Below, piece by piece: positions 29,126 through 42,483 of a stretch of DNA of 64,000 bases. Source of the stretch: Marinobacter sp. F3R11 (GTDB lineage Bacteria; Pseudomonadota; Gammaproteobacteria; Pseudomonadales; Oleiphilaceae); contig NZ_QOCH01000003.1 of assembly GCF_003318275.1 (NCBI RefSeq), positions 408,532-472,531 on the forward strand, read 5' to 3'. The translations under genes and the position numbers were made by a program. Within the stretch, counting starts at the first letter, position 1, and each line of letters starts with the position of its first letter. The notes beneath the pieces were generated by a model. That model had not been told where the DNA came from, searched no databases, and saw only the letters and a list, made by a program, of their open reading frames with translations.

Positions 29126-30400
29126 TCAGAGCGTGGCAGGAAAGCACAGCTGCCCGTTGAATACCTCGTCCGGGTGTATATCTACACAGAAAACCTGCGG
29201 ACCGGAACCTGTTGGCAGAGTGGTGGACAAGGTAACGGTACGCCGTGCATCGGGCAGAGCAACATAGGGTCGCGAGCTGTTGATATACTGTGGACGCTCC
29301 CGAGCGTTGCGGAAGTATTCCCGGTGGCCCCAACTGGCGCCTGCAGAGCGGTACAGAGGGTTGAACTCCCCGGATTTGGTGTTGTTGCCGGTATGGGCAA
29401 GATTACCTTGCTGGATTCCGTTTTCGTCAAGCAGAAAACAGCGTTTGACCCCATCAAGTTGCAGCAGTATTTTGCAGGCTTCAGTGAACGGCTGGTCCCG
29501 AACGATCTGATGGCAAGCATCCATGATTTCGAAATGCAGTAACCGCAGATAACTCTCCTGGTCCTTGCTATCCTGTATCCACCACTCACTGGAGTCAGTA
29601 ACTACCGCAAGTAACCGGGCTTCTGACCGTTCTACTGTTTCACTGGCAATGACTCCCGGCCTGGCAAACAGAAACCCCTGCAACAGATCTGCCTCGGTAT
29701 CCAGCGCGATTCTGGCCTGGGTGCCATTTTCGATGCCTTCCAGCAACACCAGGCTGCCGCTCTCGCGGATCATCCGTACAAGGCTTTCCAGAAGCAGTCG
29801 AGCGCGGTTATTGTTCTCCGCATTTACCAGCAAACTGCGGTCCAGCTTGACGATCAGGGGATTGATCCGCCACAGGCGTTCGAAATTGGAATCCCCCATA
29901 CCAAAGTCATCAATGGCGATCTGGAAACCAAGAACTTTTGCTTTGTGGATAAATTCCATAAGTGCTTCAGGATTGTCTGAAGCAGTTTCCACCAGTTCCA
30001 GAACGACTTTTTCAGGGCGTGTGCCGCTGATCTCACATTGCTGTGCGAGTCGCTCCAATGAGGCCTCGGGATGCACACAGGTATGAGGGTTTATGTTCAG
30101 AAACAGCCATACCGGGTTGTCGGTCTGGGAAAATCCGGACAGGTGCAGGCGCAGCAGATGGCGATCCAGCTCCGGGATCTGGCCAAGCGCCGCAGCCTGT
30201 TCAAATAGCTCTACTGGCGATACAGGGTGTTTGTTCCGGCTGACCCGGACCAGAGCCTCGTAGCCGACCAGTTTCTGGTGTGTAGGGCTGAGTATTGGCT
30301 GGTAAGCCGATTTGAAATCATGCCTACTGATAATCGTGGGGTCGGGCGTGCGCCTGTCGCTGGCATGGCCGGCACTGGGGAGTCGGACAACTCTGCTCAT
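29126..30400 (-). CDS. EAL-domain cyclic-di-GMP phosphodiesterase with C-terminal sensory domain
   Basis: 424-residue protein predicted to hydrolyse c-di-GMP to pGpG. The EAL domain (about 25-270) keeps every catalytic landmark visible by eye: EALVR, NINPHT, ELVE, DDFGMGDSNF, KLDRSL, EGIEN and QGFLFARP. The C-terminal part (about 285-424), with EACKILLQLDGVKRCFLLDENGIQ and HREYFRNARERPQYINSSRPYV, looks like a PDC/Cache-type ligand-binding fold. No membrane helix is obvious, so that fold would be cytoplasmic, which is unusual. It is convergent with the RND gene and separated from the next gene by a long non-coding stretch. Confidence 0.88.
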   Translation of the reverse strand: MSRVVRLPSAGHASDRRTPDPTIISRHDFKSAYQPILSPTHQKLVGYEALVRVSRNKHPVSPVELFEQAAALGQIPELDRHLLRLHLSGFSQTDNPVWLFLNINPHTCVHPEASLERLAQQCEISGTRPEKVVLELVETASDNPEALMEFIHKAKVLGFQIAIDDFGMGDSNFERLWRINPLIVKLDRSLLVNAENNNRARLLLESLVRMIRESGSLVLLEGIENGTQARIALDTEADLLQGFLFARPGVIASETVERSEARLLAVVTDSSEWWIQDSKDQESYLRLLHFEIMDACHQIVRDQPFTEACKILLQLDGVKRCFLLDENGIQQGNLAHTGNNTKSGEFNPLYRSAGASWGHREYFRNARERPQYINSSRPYVALPDARRTVTLSTTLPTGSGPQVFCVDIHPDEVFNGQLCFPATL

Positions 30401-30618
30401 GATCAGAAACCTTTATATCGCTGATTCTGTTAGAGCCGTCCTGGCCAGAAAATTGAGGGATGAACAGATATCCGCAGCGAAATTCATGCCGAAAATTCAC
30501 AAATAACTGATAATATTGGCATTAATCTATTCTTTTTTTCATGCCCGCAGGTTCCCGGCACACTTCTGGTGCGTATTCGCAGGTGTTGTTGAGACAACGC
30601 ACCAAAACAGGGTGATTC

Positions 30619-30835
30619 ATGGCGAAACACAGTCAGTTCCCCAACTTTGCCCGTACCAACCTCCTTGGGGGATGAAACAGTGGTCACCTTGTTGCTGGCT
30701 GGAATTCTGGTTCTTGGTGTCTTCAAGTTAGGTATCCCAGGATTTTTCCTGCTGTTGTCGGCGGTCAATGCCTTGGTATTACTGGCCGTTTGGCGTTTGC
30801 GTCATTTTAAAAAAGATAAATCTGTGGATAATTAA
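30619..30835 (+). pseudogene. Fossil of an MFS transporter or MFS-PlsC gene
   Basis: A start-like frame at 30619 with an upstream AGGGTG reads MAKHSQFPNFARTNLLGG and stops. In a second frame, 30683-30835 encodes one membrane helix pair, LLLAGILVLGVFKLGIPGFFLL then SAVNALVLLAVWRLRHF (split here). I read it as the beginning and the last transmembrane piece of an MFS-type lysophospholipid transporter/acyltransferase with most of the gene deleted and a frameshift. A genuine short membrane protein (62 residues from 30647) is the alternative. Confidence 0.35.
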
Positions 30836-30993
30836 TTGGACAACCTATGGATAATCTTTTGGTCAATAAATTTAATACTTATAAAACAATGGCTTAAATA
30901 CAAAAACCAAGGCTTTGAGTGGCTCTGAAAATGTGGATAACTTTATTGAAAACTTTTCTGAGAAGGTGATTCCAAGCCTATGAAAAGCGGATA
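30823..30993 (+). other. AT-rich DnaA-box cluster upstream of mnmG
   Basis: Two perfect boxes TGTGGATAA (30823-30831 and 30932-30940) and two degenerate ones (TATGGATAA 30846-30854; AGCGGATAA 30985-30993), all in the same orientation, in AT-rich DNA. The stretch 30836-31173 holds no gene. mnmG-proximal DNA is the origin in E. coli and Vibrio. Confidence 0.6.
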
Positions 30994-31173
30994 ATTTCGG
31001 ATTGCCAACAACCTTGAACTGAAGGGACTTCAGTATTTTATTCCGGCGTTGGCAGTCTATAGCTTTTAACCAGAAACAACTCTGGTTAAAATTTGCACAT
31101 TCTGACTGCAATTTTGCGGCTGAAACGTTATACTCGCCGCCCTGTTTTTATCCCCCGAATTCCGAGGTGAACT

Positions 31174-33060
31174 GTGGATTTTCCAACCCGTTTCGATGTT
31201 ATTGTCATTGGTGGTGGCCATGCCGGCACTGAAGCCGCGCTTGCAGCGGCGCGTATGGGCTCTCAAACCCTGCTGCTGACCCATAACATCGAAACACTGG
31301 GCCAGATGTCCTGCAACCCGGCCATCGGAGGCATCGGTAAAAGCCACCTGGTCAAAGAAATTGATGCTCTTGGCGGCGCCATGGCTCAGGCGACCGACAA
31401 AGCCGGTATCCAGTTCCGTGTGCTTAACAGCCGCAAAGGTCCTGCGGTGCGAGCCACTCGTGCCCAGGCTGACAGGGTGTTGTACAAGGCGGCTATCCGT
31501 CACACTCTGGAGAACCAGCCAAACCTCACCCTGTTTCAGCAGGCTGCGGATGATCTGATTGTAGAAAATGATCAGGTTACGGGTGTTGTGTCCCAGACGG
31601 GTATCCGCTTCAACGCAAAAACAGTTGTACTGACCACGGGTACCTTTCTCGGTGGTGTGATTCATATTGGTATGCAGAATCACGCCGGCGGCCGTGCCGG
31701 TGATGCGCCGGCCAATGCTCTGGCTCAACGTTTGAGAGAACTGCCGTTCAACGTGGGTCGGCTGAAGACCGGCACACCGCCGCGTATTGACGCTCGCAGT
31801 GTCGATTTCTCGGTAATGCAGGAACAATGGGGCGATGATCCTACTCCGGTTATGTCTTTTATTGGTGACCGGGCACAGCATCCTGAGCAGATCTGCTGCT
31901 ATGTGACCCGCACTAACGAGCAGACCCACGATATTATCCGCAGCGGTTTCGACCGTTCGCCGATGTTCGCCGGTAATATTGAAGGCGTGGGGCCACGCTA
32001 TTGCCCATCGATCGAAGATAAGGTCAATCGTTTTTCCGATAAGGACTCACACCAGATTTTTGTGGAGCCCGAAGGCCTGACTACCAACGAGCTTTACCCG
32101 AATGGCATTTCCACCAGTCTGCCTTTTGATATCCAGCTGGCGGCCGTTCGTACAATCCCGGGTTTTGAGAATGCCCATATCACCCGCCCCGGCTACGCCA
32201 TTGAATACGATTATCTGAATCCACAGGATCTGCGCCACACCCTGGAAACCAAATTTATTCAGGGCCTTTACTTTGCAGGTCAGATCAATGGCACCACCGG
32301 TTACGAAGAAGCCGGTGCCCAGGGTTTGCTGGCCGGTATTAATGCGGCTCTGCGTTCCCAGGAAAAAAGCGAATGGTATCCGCGCCGGGATGAAGCCTAC
32401 CTGGGAGTGCTGGTAGATGATCTGATTACCATGGGTACCAGTGAGCCTTATCGCATGTTTACCAGCCGTGCTGAGTATCGTCTCATTCTGCGTGAAGACA
32501 ACGCAGACCTCCGCCTGACGGAGACCGGCCGCAAACTCGGTCTGGTGGATGATGAGCGCTGGCAGAAATTCAACGACAAGTGTGAAGCGATTAAAGCGGA
32601 GCGTAACCGGCTGGAAACGACCCGCATTCACCCTTCAACGGGTGCTGGCGAACGCGCCAATGGTTTTCTCAAGCAGCCCATGAACCGGGACCATACCCTG
32701 GCGGAGTTGCTTCGCCGCCCGGAGATTATGTATAGCCACATTGCCGAGATTGGTGCTGCGCAAGCGGATGACCCTGTCGTGGCAGAGCAGGTTGAAATCG
32801 AGATTAAATACGAAGGCTACATTTCGCGCCAGAGCGATGAAATCGACCGCCTGCGCCGGAATGAAAACACAGTGTTACCCATTGACCTGGATTACGATGT
32901 GATTGGTGGCTTGTCTAATGAGATCAGGCAGAAACTGAAAGAGGTGCGTCCGGAGACGGTCGCCCAGGCATCGCGTATTCAGGGGGTTACACCGGCTGCG
33001 ATCTCGCAGATTCTTGTAAACCTGAAAAAGCGTGAGCTTCTGCGCAAGCAGAGCGCCTGA
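31174..33060 (+). CDS. mnmG: tRNA U34 carboxymethylaminomethyl-modifying enzyme MnmG (GidA)
   Basis: FAD-dependent partner of MnmE in wobble-uridine modification, using methylene-THF. The 628-residue protein has the dinucleotide-binding [17 protein letters not shown] (13-29) and the GidA signatures [12 protein letters not shown] and [17 protein letters not shown]. The C-terminal helical domain that contacts MnmE includes YEGYISRQ and [17 protein letters not shown] 31174 is the start, with GAGGTG 4-5 bases upstream. It heads the mnmG-rsmG-parA-parB group, with DnaA boxes in its upstream region. Confidence 0.97.
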   Translation: MDFPTRFDVIVIGGGHAGTEAALAAARMGSQTLLLTHNIETLGQMSCNPAIGGIGKSHLVKEIDALGGAMAQATDKAGIQFRVLNSRKGPAVRATRAQADRVLYKAAIRHTLENQPNLTLFQQAADDLIVENDQVTGVVSQTGIRFNAKTVVLTTGTFLGGVIHIGMQNHAGGRAGDAPANALAQRLRELPFNVGRLKTGTPPRIDARSVDFSVMQEQWGDDPTPVMSFIGDRAQHPEQICCYVTRTNEQTHDIIRSGFDRSPMFAGNIEGVGPRYCPSIEDKVNRFSDKDSHQIFVEPEGLTTNELYPNGISTSLPFDIQLAAVRTIPGFENAHITRPGYAIEYDYLNPQDLRHTLETKFIQGLYFAGQINGTTGYEEAGAQGLLAGINAALRSQEKSEWYPRRDEAYLGVLVDDLITMGTSEPYRMFTSRAEYRLILREDNADLRLTETGRKLGLVDDERWQKFNDKCEAIKAERNRLETTRIHPSTGAGERANGFLKQPMNRDHTLAELLRRPEIMYSHIAEIGAAQADDPVVAEQVEIEIKYEGYISRQSDEIDRLRRNENTVLPIDLDYDVIGGLSNEIRQKLKEVRPETVAQASRIQGVTPAAISQILVNLKKRELLRKQSA

Positions 33061-33068
33061 GTAGCTCG

Positions 33069-33713
33069 ATGGCTGAAACACTCTGGCAGCGCCAGCTCCG
33101 GGAAGGGCTGGCTGAGATGGAACTTTCCCTCAGTGACGAGCAGCAGAAAAAGTTGCTGGCGTTTCTGGCTTTGCTTAACAAGTGGAATAAAGCGTACAAC
33201 CTTACGGCAGTGCGTAATGAGGGGGAGATGGTCTCCCGGCAGTTGCTCGACAGCCTCAGTATTTTACCCTGGGTAACCACGGAGCGGCTTCTGGACGTCG
33301 GCGCTGGCGGCGGGTTGCCGGGTATTCCCCTGGCTATAGCCTTTCCTGAAAAGCACTTTACCTTGCTGGATAGTAACGGCAAGAAAACCCGCTTTCTGAA
33401 TCAGTGCATACTTGAGCTTGGTCTGGCTAACGTGGAAGTGATCCATGGTCGTGCGGAAGACTGCGCGCCTGAAAAACCATTCAGCCAGATCAGCAGTCGG
33501 GCATTCACTGCGCTGGATAATCTGGTGGACTGGTGTGGCGGGCTGTTGGCCAATGATGGCAGGTTCCTTGCCATGAAAGGCCTGTATCCGGATGATGAAG
33601 TAGCTGCCCTTCCAGGCGGCTGGCAAGTATCATCCAGCCACTCCCTGAAGGTCCCCGGAGCTGACGGTGAGAGGCACCTGCTGATTGTGACCCGGACAGA
33701 GCAGTCCAGGTAG
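33069..33713 (+). CDS. rsmG: 16S rRNA (guanine527-N7)-methyltransferase RsmG
   Basis: SAM-dependent methyltransferase that modifies G527 of 16S rRNA in the 530 loop. The 214-residue protein shows the N-terminal helix (LLNKWNKAYNLTAVRN), the SAM-binding LLDVGAGGGLPGIPLAI, LLDSNGKKTRFL and the GidB-type SRAFTALDNLVDW. It follows mnmG by 8 bases and precedes parA by 50, the usual gidA-gidB-par order. Confidence 0.96.
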   Translation: MAETLWQRQLREGLAEMELSLSDEQQKKLLAFLALLNKWNKAYNLTAVRNEGEMVSRQLLDSLSILPWVTTERLLDVGAGGGLPGIPLAIAFPEKHFTLLDSNGKKTRFLNQCILELGLANVEVIHGRAEDCAPEKPFSQISSRAFTALDNLVDWCGGLLANDGRFLAMKGLYPDDEVAALPGGWQVSSSHSLKVPGADGERHLLIVTRTEQSR

Positions 33714-33763
33714 AGAACAATCCCGGTAATACGCAACTGTATTCGGCAACAAGGAGGCGAGAC

Positions 33764-34558
33764 ATGGCGCGCGTGATTGCAGTGACCAATCAGAAAGGCG
33801 GTGTGGGTAAAACCACCACCTGCGTCAATCTTGCAGCTTCCCTGGCAGCCACCAGGCGTCGGGTTTTGCTGGTGGATATGGACCCTCAGGGCAACGCCAC
33901 CATGGGCAGTGGGGTGGATAAAAACGGGCTGGAACTCTCCGGTTACGACCTGCTCACCAAGCGTGCAACCGCGGCAGAAGTGATCATTCCGGCGGAAGCC
34001 TCAGGTTTCGATATCATTCCTTCGAACGGCGATCTGACCGCAGCGGAAGTAGCACTGATGAATGAGATTGGCCGGGAACACCGGTTAAGGCTTGCTCTCA
34101 ACAGTGTTCGTGAGAACTATGACTACATACTGATTGACTGCCCTCCTTCCCTAAGCCTGTTAACTGTGAATGCGCTATCTGCTGCCGATTCGGTACTAAT
34201 CCCCATGCAGTGTGAGTATTACGCTCTGGAAGGGCTGGCGGCGTTGATGAATACGGTTGAGCAGATCAAGGAAACGGTCAACCCGGATCTGGAAATCGAG
34301 GGTATTCTCAGAACCATGTACGACCCCCGGAACAGCCTGACACTGGATGTCTCCGGCCAGCTTAACGAGTATTTCGGGGACAAGGTTTATCGTGCGGTTA
34401 TTCCCCGTAATGTGCGTCTTGCCGAAGCCCCGAGTTACGGGATGCCGGCCCTGAAATACGACAAGACCTCCAAGGGCGCTATTGCCTATCTGGCGCTGGC
34501 TGGGGAAATGGTCCGCCGTCATGGGGCAAAAAAGACATCGGCTCAGGTTGCGGTGTAA
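33764..34558 (+). CDS. parA: Chromosome partitioning ATPase ParA (Soj)
   Basis: Deviant-Walker ATPase that binds nucleoid DNA as an ATP dimer and moves ParB-parS complexes during origin segregation. 264 residues: MARVIAVTNQKGGVGKTTT contains the signature-lysine P-loop KGGVGKTT, followed by LLVDMDPQGNATMG, YDYILIDCPPSLSLLTVNAL and IPRNVRLAEAPSYG. AAGGAGG lies well placed before ATG 33764. The cognate parB follows, and two parS sites are in recF. Confidence 0.97.
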   Translation: MARVIAVTNQKGGVGKTTTCVNLAASLAATRRRVLLVDMDPQGNATMGSGVDKNGLELSGYDLLTKRATAAEVIIPAEASGFDIIPSNGDLTAAEVALMNEIGREHRLRLALNSVRENYDYILIDCPPSLSLLTVNALSAADSVLIPMQCEYYALEGLAALMNTVEQIKETVNPDLEIEGILRTMYDPRNSLTLDVSGQLNEYFGDKVYRAVIPRNVRLAEAPSYGMPALKYDKTSKGAIAYLALAGEMVRRHGAKKTSAQVAV

Positions 34559-34609
34559 CATACCGGCTCGTCTGTCTTAAAAGACGCACACCAACTATCA
34601 ACGGGAAGA

Positions 34610-35497
34610 ATGACTGATACCATGGCGGCGAAGAAACGAGGATTGGGCGAGCGCGGGCTTGGAGCATTGCTGGCCGGATCCAGGGTGAACCTGGATCAGG
34701 AACTGAAAAACCACGACGGTGAGTTACGGCAGGTTCCTGTTGATCTGATTCAGCGTGGCCGCTATCAGCCGCGTCGGGACATGGATCCCGCTGCACTGCA
34801 GGAGCTGGCTGATTCCATTCGCCAGCAGGGCGTCATGCAACCGGTTGTGGTGCGTCCCGTCGCTGAGGGTCGCTACGAGTTGATTGCCGGTGAGCGCCGC
34901 TGGCGTGCCACCCAGATGGCGGAACTGGACAGTATCCCGGCTATTATCCGGGATGTTCCCGATGAAGCGGCTATCGCCATGGCGCTTATCGAGAACATTC
35001 AGCGGGAAAATCTTAATCCGATCGAAGAAGCTTTTGCTCTTCAGCGCCTGCAGGAAGAGTTTGGTCTGACCCAGGCTCAGGTGGCTGAAGCTGTGGGTAA
35101 GTCCCGTACCACCATTACCAACCTGCTGCGTCTGATTGGTCTGACTGAAGATGTGCGCCTGATGCTGGAACACGGTGATCTGGAAATGGGCCATGGCCGC
35201 GCCATGCTGACTCTGTCTCCGGAGCAGCAGATGCAGGTAGCAAAGCAGGTTGTTGCCAAATCTCTGTCTGTACGGCAGACAGAAGCGCTTGTCCGTCGGA
35301 TTCAGCAGGAAACAGCAACAGGAAAACCTGCCAAGCCGGGCGCGATCGACCCCAATGTCCGTGCTCTGCAGGATGATCTGGCTGAGCGCCTCGGCGCGAA
35401 AGTATCGATTGCTCAGGGGCCGCGAGGCAAAGGCAAGCTGGTTATCGAATACAGCTCACTCGATGAGCTTGATGGCATTCTGGGCCATATTCATTAA
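34610..35497 (+). CDS. parB: Chromosome partitioning protein ParB (Spo0J)
   Basis: CTP-dependent clamp that loads at parS and spreads along DNA. At 295 residues it has the usual length. It shows the N-terminal GLGERGLGALL box, the ParB/sulfiredoxin CTPase domain with LIAGERRWRA and IIRDVPDEAAIAMALIENIQRE, the helix-turn-helix that reads parS (LTQAQVAEAVGKSRTTITNLLRL) and a C-terminal dimer domain (GKGKLVIEYSSLDELDGIL). ATG 34610 is given, but ATG 34622 (starting MAAKKRG as in Pseudomonas) is equally possible, since GGGAAG fits neither perfectly. Confidence 0.96.
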   Translation: MTDTMAAKKRGLGERGLGALLAGSRVNLDQELKNHDGELRQVPVDLIQRGRYQPRRDMDPAALQELADSIRQQGVMQPVVVRPVAEGRYELIAGERRWRATQMAELDSIPAIIRDVPDEAAIAMALIENIQRENLNPIEEAFALQRLQEEFGLTQAQVAEAVGKSRTTITNLLRLIGLTEDVRLMLEHGDLEMGHGRAMLTLSPEQQMQVAKQVVAKSLSVRQTEALVRRIQQETATGKPAKPGAIDPNVRALQDDLAERLGAKVSIAQGPRGKGKLVIEYSSLDELDGILGHIH

Positions 35498-35578
35498 ATA
35501 GCAGGGTTTTTCCGAACTTTCGGCCCCCCTCCAAAAGTTTGATGTCTCTGCTATACACAACATGTAGTGGTGCCACGC

Positions 35579-35600
35579 GACACAAATGTCTATTTGTGTC
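35579..35600. repeat. Inverted repeat in the parB-atpI gap
   Basis: A 9-bp perfect stem (GACACAAAT with ATTTGTGTC) and loop GTCT. No T-run follows. It lies about 95 bases before the presumed atp promoter and may be an operator or an RNA hairpin at the parB 3' end. Confidence 0.5.
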
Positions 35601-35694
35601 TAATAAGAGCCCGTGCCGGTCATTCTGCGGCTTTTCACGGTTTGGGGCCGGTCAGGTTTTGTTGATTCGTGCACATTGAACACATATAATCTGC

Positions 35695-35700
35695 GGCGCT
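35695..35700 (+). promoter_or_regulatory. Probable -10 element of the atp operon
   Basis: A consensus TATAAT, 68 bases before the atpI start. No good -35 is placed 16-18 bases upstream, so the promoter may be weak or activator-dependent. Confidence 0.35.
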
Positions 35701-35767
35701 AATGTCGGTGTGTCTGGCTAGTTTTTTTACATGACATCGGTTGAAAGCGCCGAACTTTGGGACAAAC

Positions 35768-36163
35768 ATGGCCAAACCAGCTCCGGGTGGCATTCAACGC
35801 CCGCCCATCGCACGATGGTTTGCAATAGAAAGTGTGGTACTTCTCCTGGTTAGTCTGGCGTTTTCTTTACGCGGTCAGGTTTCCGGTTATTCAGCGCTTA
35901 TGGGTGGTCTCATTTTTCTGCTGCCCCATGGTTATTTTGCGCTTAAGGCATTCCGCTATACCGGTGCGCGGTCTGCCAAAAAGATCATAAGTTCTTTTTA
36001 TCAGGGTGAGGCCGGAAAGCTCATCCTGTGCGCCGTCTTGTTTACGGTGGTGTTTAAATGGATTCAGCCGCTTGACGTGGCGGCACTTTTTTTAACATTT
36101 GCGACCATGCTGATTACCAACTGGCTAACGCCATTCCTGGTTAACAGTACGCAGCGACGCTAA
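35768..36163 (+). CDS. atpI: ATP synthase subunit I (AtpI)
   Basis: 131-residue membrane protein with four hydrophobic segments (for instance WFAIESVVLLLVSLAFSL, LMGGLIFLLPHGYFAL, LILCAVLFTVVFKW, ALFLTFATMLITNWL). It has the AtpI family text FYQGEAGKL and heads the ATP synthase operon. AtpI proteins assist c-ring assembly and are not part of the finished enzyme. ATG 35768 is chosen, with GGGAC upstream; a TTG at 35741 extends the frame. Confidence 0.88.
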   Translation: MAKPAPGGIQRPPIARWFAIESVVLLLVSLAFSLRGQVSGYSALMGGLIFLLPHGYFALKAFRYTGARSAKKIISSFYQGEAGKLILCAVLFTVVFKWIQPLDVAALFLTFATMLITNWLTPFLVNSTQRR

Positions 36164-36173
36164 CAGGACCTGA

Positions 36174-37058
<885 letters not shown>

Positions 37059-37115
37059 TTTTGCGTTGAAAACGTAGTTTTAAACCCCTAACCCTTAAAC
37101 TGAAAACTAAACTGA

Positions 37116-37388
<273 letters not shown>

Positions 37389-37451
37389 TCGAATCGCCAC
37401 CGGAATGTTCCGGAACGGTGTTTTCTTACATAACAGGCGAGAGGTGAAGAC

Positions 37452-37922
37452 GTGAACATTAATTTGACGATTCTTGGTCAAGCCATCGCGTTCTTTATCT
37501 TTGTTGTTTTCTGCATGAAGTTGGTCTGGCCTCCGGTCATTGCCGCTTTGCAGGAACGACAAAAGAAGATCGCTGACGGACTTGCTGCTTCAGATCGTGC
37601 ACAACGTGATCTCGAAATGGCTCAGGACAAGTCAGCTCAGGAGCTGCGTGAAGCCAAACAGCAGGCCGCCGGCCTTATTGAGCAGGCTAACAAGCGCGCA
37701 GCCCAGATTGTGGAAGCATCCAAGGATGACGCCCGCAAAGAAGGCGAGAAGCTTATCGAGCAGGCCAGGGCCGAAATTGAACAGGAGCGGAATCAGGCTC
37801 GTGAGGCGCTGCGTGCAGAAATTGGCGCCATAGCGATTGCGGGTGCCGAGAAGATTCTTGAAGCCTCTGTCGATGCCTCCAAGCACAACGAAATGTTGGA
37901 AAAACTGGCGGCAGAACTTTAA
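37452..37922 (+). CDS. atpF: ATP synthase Fo subunit b
   Basis: 156-residue peripheral-stalk subunit: one N-terminal membrane helix ([20 protein letters not shown]) and a long charged dimerising coiled coil that contacts delta. The length equals that of E. coli b. The start is GTG 37452, preceded by GAGGTGA. Confidence 0.97.
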   Translation: MNINLTILGQAIAFFIFVVFCMKLVWPPVIAALQERQKKIADGLAASDRAQRDLEMAQDKSAQELREAKQQAAGLIEQANKRAAQIVEASKDDARKEGEKLIEQARAEIEQERNQAREALRAEIGAIAIAGAEKILEASVDASKHNEMLEKLAAEL

Positions 37923-37937
37923 ACGACGAGGTTCATC

Positions 37938-38474
37938 ATGGCAGAACTGAGAACGCTGGCCCGCCCATATGCAAAGGCAGCATTTTCCGCAGCCCGGGAG
38001 CACGACCAGCTTGCTGAGTGGTCCCGGGTGCTGACGATCGCCGGACAGGTCACTGGGAACAAAGACATTCGACAGCTTCTCGCGAATCCGGAGCTGGAAG
38101 AGCAGAAGAAGGCTGACATGATTCTGGAAGTTGCCGAAGCTGGTGACTCTGAACAGGTACGCAACTTCTTTTCTGTGCTGGCTGACAACCGCCGGCTTGC
38201 TCTTCTTCCCGAGATTTCAGCGCTCTTCAATACGTACCGGGCTGATCTGGAGCGCACTGTTGATATTGAAGTGACCGCAGCCTATGAGCTGACGGACGAA
38301 CAGCAACAGAAGCTCGCCCAGGCACTCTCGAAGAAGCTCGAGCGGCAAGTGTCACTCGCAGCGTCATTAGACAAGTCACTGATTGGCGGCGTAATTATTC
38401 GCACTGGCGATCTGGTGATTGACGCATCTGTACGCGGAAAGCTGACCAAGTTGGCCGACGCTCTGGGCTCCTGA
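37938..38474 (+). CDS. atpH: ATP synthase F1 subunit delta
   Basis: 178-residue stalk protein that links subunit b to the top of the alpha3beta3 hexamer. It shows the family opening [18 protein letters not shown] and the C-terminal [12 protein letters not shown]-type segment ([33 protein letters not shown]). It lies 15 bases after atpF. Confidence 0.96.
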   Translation: MAELRTLARPYAKAAFSAAREHDQLAEWSRVLTIAGQVTGNKDIRQLLANPELEEQKKADMILEVAEAGDSEQVRNFFSVLADNRRLALLPEISALFNTYRADLERTVDIEVTAAYELTDEQQQKLAQALSKKLERQVSLAASLDKSLIGGVIIRTGDLVIDASVRGKLTKLADALGS

Positions 38475-38502
38475 TTTCAGCACAAGGTTTGAGGATATTG
38501 GC

Positions 38503-40047
38503 ATGCAGCAACTGAATCCATCCGAGATCAGTGACATCATCAAGAAGAGAATCGAAAAACTCGATATCTCTTCTGAAGCAAAGAACGAAGGTACGATCCT
38601 GTCTGTTTCTGACGGTATCGTACTGATCCATGGTCTTGCCGACGTAATGTCTGGTGAGATGATTGAATTCGCCAACGGCGTATACGGCATGGCTCTGAAC
38701 CTGGAGCGTGATTCCGTAGGTGCCGTTGTGCTGGGTGACTACGAAGAACTGGCAGAAGGCCAGAAAGTTCGTTGTACCGGTCGTATTCTTGAAGTTCCGG
38801 TCGGTCCTGAACTGTTGGGCCGTGTAGTCGATGGTCTGGGTAACCCGATCGACGGCAAAGGCGATCTGGGCACAGACGTGACGTCTCCGGTTGAGAAAGT
38901 CGCACCGGGCGTAATCGAGCGTCAATCGGTTGATCAACCGGTACAGACAGGTCTGAAAGCCATCGATACCATGGTGCCAATCGGCCGTGGCCAGCGTGAG
39001 CTGATCATCGGTGACCGTCAGATTGGTAAGACCGCTGTCGCTATCGACGCGATCATCAACCAGAAGAACACCGGCATCAAGTGTGTCTACGTTGCCATTG
39101 GTCAGAAGCAGTCTTCCATTGCCGCAGTTGTGCGCAAACTGGAAGAACACGGCGCGATGGATCACACCATCGTCGTTGCCGCTGGTGCTGCTGATCCTGC
39201 AGCCATGCAGTTCCTGGCTCCGTACTCCGGTACTTCCATGGGTGAATACTTCCGTGACCGCGGTGAAGACGCCCTGATCGTGTATGACGATCTGTCCAAG
39301 CAGGCTGTGGCATATCGCCAGATCTCCCTGCTGCTGCGTCGCCCGCCAGGCCGTGAAGCCTATCCTGGTGACGTATTCTACCTGCACTCTCGTCTGCTGG
39401 AGCGCGCCTCCCGCGTTAACGCAGAGTACGTTGAGAAGTTCACCAATGGTGAAGTGAAAGGTAAAACCGGTTCTTTGACCGCTTTGCCAGTCATTGAGAC
39501 ACAGGCCGGTGACGTATCTGCATTCGTACCGACCAACGTAATCTCAATCACCGATGGTCAGATCTTCCTGGAAACCAACCTGTTCAACTCCGGCATCCGT
39601 CCGGCCATGAACGCCGGTATCTCTGTATCCCGGGTAGGTGGTGCAGCTCAGACCAAGATCATGAAAAAGCTTGGCGGTAACATCCGTCTGGCACTGGCCC
39701 AGTACCGGGAACTTGCGGCGTTCGCTCAGTTTGCTTCTGATCTTGATGAAGCAACCCGCAAGCAGCTCGAACACGGTCAGCGTGTTACGGAACTCATGAA
39801 ACAGAACCAGTACAGCCCGATGTCTGTGGCTGAAATGGGTACGGTTCTGTTCGCAGCCAACGAAGGTTTCCTGGACGACGTTGATGTCGACAAGGTTGTT
39901 AGGTTCGAAGCGCAGTTGCTTGACTGGATGCGCTCCGAGCAGAAAGACCTGCTCGCCAAGATCGACGAGAAAGGCGATTACAACGACGAAATCGCTGCCG
40001 GCCTTAAAGCTGCACTTGAGAAATTCAAGACCACTCAGAGCTGGTAA
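38503..40047 (+). CDS. atpA: ATP synthase F1 subunit alpha
   Basis: 514-residue non-catalytic nucleotide-binding subunit. It has the P-loop GDRQIGKT (170-177), the catalytic-site arginine in VSRVGGAAQ and the alpha/beta signature [14 protein letters not shown]. The length matches E. coli (513). Confidence 0.98.
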   Translation: MQQLNPSEISDIIKKRIEKLDISSEAKNEGTILSVSDGIVLIHGLADVMSGEMIEFANGVYGMALNLERDSVGAVVLGDYEELAEGQKVRCTGRILEVPVGPELLGRVVDGLGNPIDGKGDLGTDVTSPVEKVAPGVIERQSVDQPVQTGLKAIDTMVPIGRGQRELIIGDRQIGKTAVAIDAIINQKNTGIKCVYVAIGQKQSSIAAVVRKLEEHGAMDHTIVVAAGAADPAAMQFLAPYSGTSMGEYFRDRGEDALIVYDDLSKQAVAYRQISLLLRRPPGREAYPGDVFYLHSRLLERASRVNAEYVEKFTNGEVKGKTGSLTALPVIETQAGDVSAFVPTNVISITDGQIFLETNLFNSGIRPAMNAGISVSRVGGAAQTKIMKKLGGNIRLALAQYRELAAFAQFASDLDEATRKQLEHGQRVTELMKQNQYSPMSVAEMGTVLFAANEGFLDDVDVDKVVRFEAQLLDWMRSEQKDLLAKIDEKGDYNDEIAAGLKAALEKFKTTQSW

Positions 40048-40120
40048 GAAACAGGCCTGCGGCGATAGTCGCGGGCCGCTTTCGAAGCAATGAGTGTCTA
40101 ACTTGAGAAGGCAGTGAGTT

Positions 40121-42435
<2,315 letters not shown>

Positions 42436-42483
42436 TTCTAAGCTCTTGCATTCATTGCCGGATCGATCAAAGAGGCAACAGAC

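Noticed and set aside
38395-39387. 330-codon minus-strand frame opposite atpA
   Set aside because: Antisense shadow of atpA with no domain; overlaps a fully conserved gene.
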